Shown: positions 43,413 through 48,776 of the stretch, in pieces
Layout of the letters: each line of letters starts with the position of its first letter
How positions within the stretch are numbered: position 1 is the stretch's first letter
Assembly (NCBI GenBank): GCA_903858815.1
Contig: CAIOKE010000107.1
Location: 1 to 48,776, forward strand
From: an uncultured Planctomycetaceae bacterium
GTDB lineage: Bacteria; Planctomycetota; Planctomycetia; Planctomycetales; Planctomycetaceae
Direction: 5' to 3'
DNA: 48,776 bases
Made by a program: the position numbers and the translations under genes
The notes under the pieces: generated by a model
What the model saw: the letters and a program-made list of their open reading frames with translations, nothing else
What the model was told of the DNA's origin: nothing
The model's database searches: none

Positions 43413-45718
43413 GTTCCACCAGAACCCGCCGACTTCGCCGGCAGAATAGCACCCACGGAACTGCACAGCGCCGACTCACGGAATCCATCGACCACCACCT
43501 GCCGCTCAACAGGGATAACGGGATTCGCCATACCGTCCAGTCGCCTCACACTTAACGAACCGCCAATCACCAGCAGGCTGCTGACAATCATCAGAGCTGC
43601 CGCTATCGCCGGATTCAGCAGACCAGCAGCTGCCAGTAACACCCCGACAGTGTTGTAACCAAATGCCCAGAACAGATTACGTCGAATGACGGCCGTCGTT
43701 CGACGCGCCAGCAACACAGCCCACGGTGCGCGAGTCAGATCACTGGATAACAGACACACGTGAGCCGAATCCCGAGATACGTCCGCACCACACCCCATCG
43801 CGATCCCCGCTTCACTGACCGCCAGCGCTGGAGCATCATTGATCCCGTCACCCACCATCGCCACTCCACCACCGTCACTGGCCGCCAGCACGGCACTGGC
43901 CTTGTCACCCGGCAGCAGACCGCTACGAATCTCCGGAATCACCAGCGGACCTCGAATGCCTCGCTCCGCAGCAGCTATCTCCAGTTCCCGTCCCAGCTCC
44001 TGCCGAAAACCCTCCACACGCCCGGCCCGATCTCCCGTCAGAATCACACATTTCAAGCCCAGCTGCTGACAGTCCAGCAATGCGACTGCAGCCTCCGCTC
44101 GCAGGGATTCCCCCAAAAGAAACAGCAATCTCGGCACTCCATCCACCGAATACACAACAATCGGCGCCGCCAGCTGATCCGCCTCACTCAACCCCTGTAA
44201 CACTCGCTGACGCACAGATTCAGACGCCACACCGTAGCCAGCAAACTCATAACTGCCCAGACGCAGCTCTCGACCTTCAACACTCTCCGCTCGCACACCA
44301 GCACCAGGACGCGATTGAATTCCCCGCAGGCTCCGCTCACACGACTCAGGCGGCCCCGTCCATCGACTCTCACCGCCATACCGCGCAATCGCCAGCGAAA
44401 AAGGATGCCGCGAACTTTCTGCAAGAGCCACTGCCTGACGCAGATCCACTGACACACGCCCGATACCACTGTTCAGATCAATCATTCGCAGGACACGCGG
44501 CTCGCCTGTCGTCAGTGTCCCCGTCTTGTCAAAGCAGATCGTCGAAACCCGCGCCAGTCGCTCAATCGCCTCACCACTGCGAAACAGCACCTGACGGCTC
44601 GCCGCCAGACTCAATGCTGTCCACACAGCAAGCGGAGTCGCCAGACCCAGAGCACACGGACACGAAATCAACAGCACACTCAGACCCGCCTGAATCGCCT
44701 CACCCGGACCACGCCACCAGTTCAATACCACCGCACACAATGCCACCATCCCCACGCCCGGCAGAAACCAGCTACTCACTCCATCCGCCAGACGCTGATA
44801 GCTGCCACGCGACAGACGCGCTGCCTGCAGCAGCTGCAACAGACGGCCAAAAGAACCCTGACGAAATCCACACCGAGCACGAACCAGAACCGGACCATCC
44901 AGATTCACCGTTCCAGCCAGCACCCGCTCGCCAGCAGACTTCTTAATCGGCTCACTCTCACCCGTAAAAATCTGCTCATCCACAGAACAGATGCCCTGAA
45001 AGACTTCCGCATCCACCGGAAATCGATCACCCGGTAATACCTCCAGCAAATCGCCCGAGGACAGGTCGCCCGAAGAAACTTCCACCAGACACCCACCCTG
45101 CAGCCGTCGCGCTGTCTCAGGCAGCAGACCCGCCAGCTGATCAAGAGACTCCACCGCCCGCTGACGACCCTCCGCCTCCAGCCAGCGACCAAATGTCACC
45201 ATCACCAGCACCGCAGCACCCACCTCAAAATACACCTGCTCACGCCCCCGCAGTACCGCCTCCACCGATACCCCATACGCCGCCGCCACTCCCAGCGCAA
45301 TCAACAGGTCCGTAGACCAGATCCGCCTTCGCCACGATTCCACCGCACTCTGCAGCAACGGTACACCCAGCAGCAGCAACACCGGAAAACTCAGAAGCAT
45401 GCTCAGCCAGCGAAACAACTCAAACAGCTTCGACTGAAATGCATCACGCTCCACCTCATACACATCCAGTGACCACATGGTCATCGTGAATGCCATCAGG
45501 TTCATCGAAAAAAATATGGCCAGACCCAGACGCACCACCGTCCAGCGGACTGCACCCGGCTGCCCCCGCTCAGCCGTGATCGCATGTGCCATCCGACAGC
45601 CAAAACAGCAGTAAACGGACTGCACAAAAACCGGCAGACCACACCACACACAAACGTGCCCGTCCCCTTCTGAACCCGGCCCGCAAACGTCTTCCACGCT
45701 GTTCGCTGAACGACTCAT
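43406..45718 (-). CDS. ccoI: Copper-type P-type ATPase, CcoI/FixI-like
   Basis: A 770-aa P1B-type ATPase that moves copper across the inner membrane, needed for cbb3 oxidase assembly. The N-terminal metal-binding module is CVWCGLPVFVQSVYCCFGC (about 24-42), the PF12156 type rather than an HMA domain. The transmembrane copper motif CPC is in ISCPCALGLATP (about 351), the phosphorylation site is DKTGTLT (D about 396), the actuator TGES is present (FTGESEP) and the hinge is VGDGINDAPAL (about 620). The ATG at 45718 overlaps the preceding small gene by four bases (ATGA). The operon position strongly favours the CcoI role over general copper export. Confidence 0.9.
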   Translation of the reverse strand: MSRSANSVEDVCGPGSEGDGHVCVWCGLPVFVQSVYCCFGCRMAHAITAERGQPGAVRWTVVRLGLAIFFSMNLMAFTMTMWSLDVYEVERDAFQSKLFELFRWLSMLLSFPVLLLLGVPLLQSAVESWRRRIWSTDLLIALGVAAAYGVSVEAVLRGREQVYFEVGAAVLVMVTFGRWLEAEGRQRAVESLDQLAGLLPETARRLQGGCLVEVSSGDLSSGDLLEVLPGDRFPVDAEVFQGICSVDEQIFTGESEPIKKSAGERVLAGTVNLDGPVLVRARCGFRQGSFGRLLQLLQAARLSRGSYQRLADGVSSWFLPGVGMVALCAVVLNWWRGPGEAIQAGLSVLLISCPCALGLATPLAVWTALSLAASRQVLFRSGEAIERLARVSTICFDKTGTLTTGEPRVLRMIDLNSGIGRVSVDLRQAVALAESSRHPFSLAIARYGGESRWTGPPESCERSLRGIQSRPGAGVRAESVEGRELRLGSYEFAGYGVASESVRQRVLQGLSEADQLAAPIVVYSVDGVPRLLFLLGESLRAEAAVALLDCQQLGLKCVILTGDRAGRVEGFRQELGRELEIAAAERGIRGPLVIPEIRSGLLPGDKASAVLAASDGGGVAMVGDGINDAPALAVSEAGIAMGCGADVSRDSAHVCLLSSDLTRAPWAVLLARRTTAVIRRNLFWAFGYNTVGVLLAAAGLLNPAIAAALMIVSSLLVIGGSLSVRRLDGMANPVIPVERQVVVDGFRESALCSSVGAILPAKSAGSGGTC

Positions 45719-45906
45719 GGAGGCAATACCAGTTCCGTCTGCATCGCTGGAAAGAAATACCGCAGAATGTACACCACAGTGAAGATCCAGAAACCCAGCC
45801 AGATCACACGCACGTACCACGGAATCTCGTTACCACGATAATAGTGATACACGTGCTCCTGTTCCGGAGTACTCTGGTCCGGCCCCGGCAGCAGTTGTTC
45901 AGACAT
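45715..45906 (-). CDS. Small single-helix membrane protein, FixP_N-like
   Basis: A 63-aa protein with one helix (WYVRVIWLGFWIFTVVYIL) preceded by HVYHYYRGNEIP. This resembles the short N-terminal transmembrane part of CcoP/FixP (the D-G-I-x-E-x-D-N-P-x-P-x-W-W type lead-in), but it has no heme domain. The start at 45906 overlaps the upstream gene by 8 bases and has AGGAG about ten bases upstream; a start at 45927 would give a 29-base overlap. Also comparable to CcoQ in size. It is probably a subunit or assembly factor of the oxidase (inference). Confidence 0.75.
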   Translation of the reverse strand: MSEQLLPGPDQSTPEQEHVYHYYRGNEIPWYVRVIWLGFWIFTVVYILRYFFPAMQTELVLPP

Positions 45907-46216
45907 CGGCGTCCAGCTCCTGTTCATTCTTCAGCATGAAATACTTCGGCTGTTCCAGATCACGAAACATTCCGTTCAGTGCCGCCCACAACAGCAGAAA
46001 AAAGAAGCCCGCACTGGCCAGCAGATAGTTGATCACCGGAGTCACAGCAAACGCTCCATCCGCCGGCATACCTCCCGTCCCGGAAGAACTGCTCTCTGCC
46101 AGTCGAGCGAACTCGAGAAACTTCATCACGAATCCAGCCATGCTCGGGATCAGAATCAGCACACCCAGAGCCACCGTCACTTTCCACGCGGTGGTTCGAC
46201 CAGTAACCACTCTCAT
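45899..46216 (-). CDS. Two-helix membrane protein of the cbb3 operon
   Basis: A 105-aa protein with helices at about 11-33 (TVALGVLILIPSMAGFVMKF) and about 60-85 (NYLLASAGFFFLLLWAAL), and a C-terminal tail with DLEQPKYFMLKNEQELD. I do not recognise a named family; it is neither CcoH nor CcoS by its visible sequence. It starts within the ccoO stop (ATGA overlap), so translation is coupled. Its position between CcoO and the CcoP-N-like protein suggests an oxidase-associated subunit or assembly factor. No Cys or His heme motif is present. Confidence 0.75.
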   Translation of the reverse strand: MRVVTGRTTAWKVTVALGVLILIPSMAGFVMKFLEFARLAESSSSGTGGMPADGAFAVTPVINYLLASAGFFFLLLWAALNGMFRDLEQPKYFMLKNEQELDADV

Positions 46217-46959
46217 CGTACCTGCTCCTCTCCCGCAACCGCCGACTGCTCTGCACCCGCCGCCTCAGCAGACTCCGGCTCCACGTCCGGACGAATCAGT
46301 GCCGCAGGAACGTACGCTTCATAATACGGATAACTCTCCTGCCACGATCCCAGCCACTGAATATAAGTCAGCATCGCCAGACCATGCCGATTGGGCCTGT
46401 CCGGATGACCGTCAAACAACCACGGATATTCAGGCATCGGAGAGCCTGCAGAGACACTCTCCGGATGGAAAAAATGCACCGCATGCCAGTCATTCGATCT
46501 GCGGCCCCCCTCACGCGACAGATCCGGCCCCACGCGGCGAGTCCCGAACATCACAGGTCGCTGCAGCTCATTCTGATATTCCTCAGATCGAGCCACCGGC
46601 CCCCAACGCTGCTCCTCATTCGACACAGGTCGCACAAACTGACTGTGACAATGCCAGCAGCCCTCGCCCACATACACCCGACGACCAGCACGCAGTGCCT
46701 CCGCACACCTCTCATTCCACCAGGCATTGTCCTCCGCTGCACCGCCCGGAGGTTTACCGAAGGCCTTCTCAAAACTCTCCGGATAACGACGCGCCAGATC
46801 CTCGAACTGATACCGCAGATTGGCATTCACCAGCTGCTCCGCCGTCTTCTCCGGATAACGCTGATACATCAGCCACGGCACAACTGCGTTCGAGACAAAC
46901 GCCAGAGCAAAAAAACCCAGACCCGCCACATATAACACACCCGACTTGCTCTCAAACAT
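46213..46959 (-). CDS. ccoO: cbb3-type oxidase mono-heme subunit II
   Basis: A 248-aa cytochrome c subunit that passes electrons to CcoN. The N-terminal anchor (VLYVAGLGFFALAFVSNAVV) is followed by the single heme motif CWHCH in YVGEGCWHCHSQFVRPV (about 100-104). The axial Met is likely in SPMPEYPWLF. GTRRVGPDLSREGGRRSNDWH and LTYIQWLG are typical CcoO. Length fits the family. The gene starts 61 bases after ccoN and overlaps the next gene by four bases. The C-terminus is Ala/Glu-rich and slightly longer than usual. With no CcoP in the operon, this could be the only cytochrome subunit. Confidence 0.95.
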   Translation of the reverse strand: MFESKSGVLYVAGLGFFALAFVSNAVVPWLMYQRYPEKTAEQLVNANLRYQFEDLARRYPESFEKAFGKPPGGAAEDNAWWNERCAEALRAGRRVYVGEGCWHCHSQFVRPVSNEEQRWGPVARSEEYQNELQRPVMFGTRRVGPDLSREGGRRSNDWHAVHFFHPESVSAGSPMPEYPWLFDGHPDRPNRHGLAMLTYIQWLGSWQESYPYYEAYVPAALIRPDVEPESAEAAGAEQSAVAGEEQVR

Positions 46960-47020
46960 GACTCAGGATTCCCGCTCAGCACACAACACTGTTCCGCTGC
47001 CCACAAAACACCACCAGCAC

Positions 47021-48418
47021 TTACGCCACCACCGGCCGCAGTGACACTCCCACCGCCGGCACCACCGGACTTCGCAACGTCAGCCAGATATTCGTCAGAA
47101 ATGCCAGTAGACCACCAAACATCGACAAACCCGCCAGAATTCGCAGCACCCAGAACGGCTGCGAAAACTCCACGGAAACATCCCACGGCTCCAGCGCTGC
47201 CCACGACCAACCCTGAAACAGACCCAGCAGAATCAGGTCTCCGGCCATCACCAGAATCCCCACCGTCGACAACCAGTAATGCAGCTCACACAACCGCACA
47301 CTCGCCCACGGACGATGCAGCACCCGCGGCAGCAGATACGTCATCATCCCCATAATCCACATCGTGAACACACCAAACATCACCAGATGAGCATGCCCCA
47401 CAACCCAGTCACTGAAGTGGATGATCTTCTGAAACGTCAGTGTCACCTGAAATGCACACTGCAGACACGTCAGGAAATAATGCACCATCCCCGTGTAAAA
47501 CCACCGCACCGGAAGGTTCTTCTTCACGATGTCAAAATTGCCCCAGATCGACCCAAAGAAATTGATCACAACCGTCGCAACCACCAGCTCAACCGCAATT
47601 GTGGAAACCACAGCACCATACTGCAGAAACATCGGGATCGGCGTGTACAGAAAGTGATGAATGCCCTGCAGGGGATAGAAAAATGCCAGACCCCAGAATC
47701 CCACCAGCGAAAGCCCATGACTCCAGATCGGCTTCTTCGTCAGAATCGGAACAAAATAGTACATCAGACCCCAGCCCAGCGGAGTCACAAACAGTCCCAC
47801 AAGGTCATGAATAAACAGCCCGCCAACTGCCCCGGCACTCGATCCCGTCACCAGGTACTCCGGAACAAAATTCCCCATCGCATAAGTCAGAAATGTCCAC
47901 ACAAATGCCGCCATGAAATACCACAGCGACACATAGACCGGACCCTTCATCCGCGCGATCGGAGTCATAAAGTTGATCGCCACCAGCAGCAGTCCCAGCT
48001 GCGCCGCTGGATCGATCCACACCGGAGTCTCTCCCCACTCCAGTCCCTGCGCCTGACCCAGCAGGATTCCCACCGCCGTCGATAACACCACCAGCTGCCA
48101 CGCACCAAAAATCAACCACGACAGCCGACTGTTCAATACCGGCTGCAAAGTCAGACGCGGAACCGCCCAGTGCAGACAACCCAGAAATCCATTCGCCAGA
48201 AATCCATACGCCACCGCATTCGTATGCAACATCCGCCAGCGACCAGGCGAAAACAATTCCAGACCACGCAGCGGATTATGACGAATCAGCTGAAATGACA
48301 TCAGCAGACCCGCCAGCATGCTGGTCGTCAGAAACAACAACGCAGCATAGAAATACATCCGCACGATCTTCTCATCCACCAACCGCTCATGCACCGCACT
48401 CTGCTCTGTTCCACTCAT
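47021..48418 (-). CDS. ccoN: cbb3-type cytochrome c oxidase catalytic subunit I
   Basis: A 465-aa membrane subunit that reduces O2 to water at a heme b3-CuB site. Conserved His include MLHTNAVAYGF (about 60), FIHDLVGLFVTP, GIHHFLYTP (about 251, the CuB pair), MVHYFLTCLQC and SDWVVGHAHLVMFG (about 338), all in the expected helices. Twelve hydrophobic helices are present. The ATG at 48418 is chosen because the family starts near DEKIVRMYF; an in-frame ATG at 48448 would add ten residues and cannot be excluded. The first gene of the operon; the leader upstream contains the 74-bp repeat array. The terminal His-rich pattern is complete, so the enzyme should be active. Confidence 0.95.
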   Translation of the reverse strand: MSGTEQSAVHERLVDEKIVRMYFYAALLFLTTSMLAGLLMSFQLIRHNPLRGLELFSPGRWRMLHTNAVAYGFLANGFLGCLHWAVPRLTLQPVLNSRLSWLIFGAWQLVVLSTAVGILLGQAQGLEWGETPVWIDPAAQLGLLLVAINFMTPIARMKGPVYVSLWYFMAAFVWTFLTYAMGNFVPEYLVTGSSAGAVGGLFIHDLVGLFVTPLGWGLMYYFVPILTKKPIWSHGLSLVGFWGLAFFYPLQGIHHFLYTPIPMFLQYGAVVSTIAVELVVATVVINFFGSIWGNFDIVKKNLPVRWFYTGMVHYFLTCLQCAFQVTLTFQKIIHFSDWVVGHAHLVMFGVFTMWIMGMMTYLLPRVLHRPWASVRLCELHYWLSTVGILVMAGDLILLGLFQGWSWAALEPWDVSVEFSQPFWVLRILAGLSMFGGLLAFLTNIWLTLRSPVVPAVGVSLRPVVA

Positions 48419-48470
48419 GGCTGTCGTCGTTCCCCGTCTTGATTCCATCACCTTCACCGAAACTCCCTCA

Positions 48471-48776
48471 CACCCGGGACCACCGAGCACCAGCTCGGTC
48501 ACACCAACCCACCAACCAGCGACTCGGCACAAACCTCAACCTCACACCCGGGACCACCGAGCACCAGCTCGGTCGCACCAACCCACCAACCAGCGACTCG
48601 GCACAATCCTCAACCTCACACCCGGGACCACCGAGCACCAGCTCGGTCGCACCAACCCACCAACCAGCAGCTCGGCACAAACCTCAACCTCACACCCGGG
48701 ACCACCGAGCACCAGCTCGGTCACACCAACCCACCAACCAGCGACTCGGCACAAACCTCAACCTCACACCCGGGAC
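48471..48776. repeat. 74-bp tandem repeat array
   Basis: Four full copies begin at 48471, 48545, 48619 and 48693, and a fifth is cut by the window end at 48767. All open with CACCCGGGACCACCGAG. Copies differ by only a few bases, for example CACACC/CGCACC and CAGCGACTCGG/CAGCAGCTCGG. Each contains the hairpin ACCGAGC-ACCA-GCTCGGT. They lie about 50 bases upstream of ccoN and may contain or separate its promoter. With no unique spacers between the units, this is not a CRISPR array. Confidence 0.95.

Noticed and set aside
44080-44946. 288-codon plus-strand frame over the copper ATPase gene
   Set aside because: Antisense of a well conserved P-type ATPase; low-complexity Pro/Thr/His-rich sequence.
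48468-48754. Two 70-codon minus-strand frames in the 74-bp repeats
   Set aside because: They arise because the repeat is open in more than one frame; both start with TTG and consist only of repeat sequence.
48471-48776. CRISPR array
   Set aside because: Units are directly adjacent with no unique spacers, the 74-bp unit is too long, and no cas genes are present.

Overview
The window reads as a chromosomal stretch from a planctomycete (order Planctomycetales or a close relative). Several family signatures support this: a 1470-residue ThuA/dehydrogenase/heme-binding protein of the PVC type, a DUF1587/1592/1588/1585 cytochrome, an export-type LEALEARLVLSA motif near the N-terminus of a giant protease, a GYF_2 protein, a secretin carrying N-terminal helical repeats, and dispersed short repeats with GGGCA-TTCC-TGCCC hairpins. 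Genus cannot be fixed from the sequence alone.

Layout. 1-4.3 kb: a secretin (TTG start, strong Shine-Dalgarno) followed by terminator-like hairpins. 4.4-7.3 kb: an M81 (MlrC-like) metallopeptidase and an MFS carrier, two bases apart. 7.3-8.7 kb, minus strand: a prepilin-like protein with a long Pro/Gly-rich tail, preceded by a textbook intrinsic terminator inside its presumed leader. 9.3-12.7 kb, plus strand: an SDR sugar-nucleotide epimerase, tRNA-Leu(GAG) and the transcription accessory protein Tex. 12.7-22.8 kb, minus strand: a beta-helix protein, a small BON-like protein, two paralogous internally duplicated ABC-2 permeases with no ATPase nearby, and the ThuA/dehydrogenase/cytochrome protein. 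23.0-23.3 kb: a tandemly duplicated 128-bp element. 23.4-27.0 kb: AroH chorismate mutase (minus), a SAM methyltransferase and a YncE-like propeller/di-heme cytochrome (plus). 27.4-34.1 kb: a 2227-residue subtilase with Calx-beta and Fn3-like modules. 34.2-39.4 kb: RsmE, a GalT-like enzyme, an ExeA-like ATPase, PurM and a GYF protein. 39.6-42.7 kb: the DUF1592 cytochrome. 42.7-48.4 kb, minus strand: a compact cbb3 oxidase operon (ccoN, ccoO, two small membrane proteins, CcoI-like copper ATPase, SafE-like protein) with overlapping genes and no di-heme CcoP subunit. The window ends inside a 74-bp tandem repeat array upstream of ccoN.

How the genes fit together. The clearest functional unit is the cbb3 operon: catalytic CcoN and mono-heme CcoO, small helper membrane proteins, and a copper P-type ATPase plus SafE-like protein that would supply CuB. 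Secreted heme proteins (18.4-22.8, 25.1-27.0 and 39.6-42.7 kb) probably work in the periplasmic catabolism typical of the phylum, but no shared pathway can be shown here. The rest is mainly housekeeping (tex, purM, rsmE, aroH, tRNA-Leu) mixed with planctomycete-specific surface and secretion proteins.

The most unusual observations are the two Calx-beta domains of the giant protease, each split at the same position by a different inserted domain; the CcoP-less cbb3 operon with its repeat-filled upstream region; the possible attenuator in front of the prepilin-like gene; and the ExeA-like ATPase with arginine in place of the Walker A lysine. None of these is proven to be a new system.
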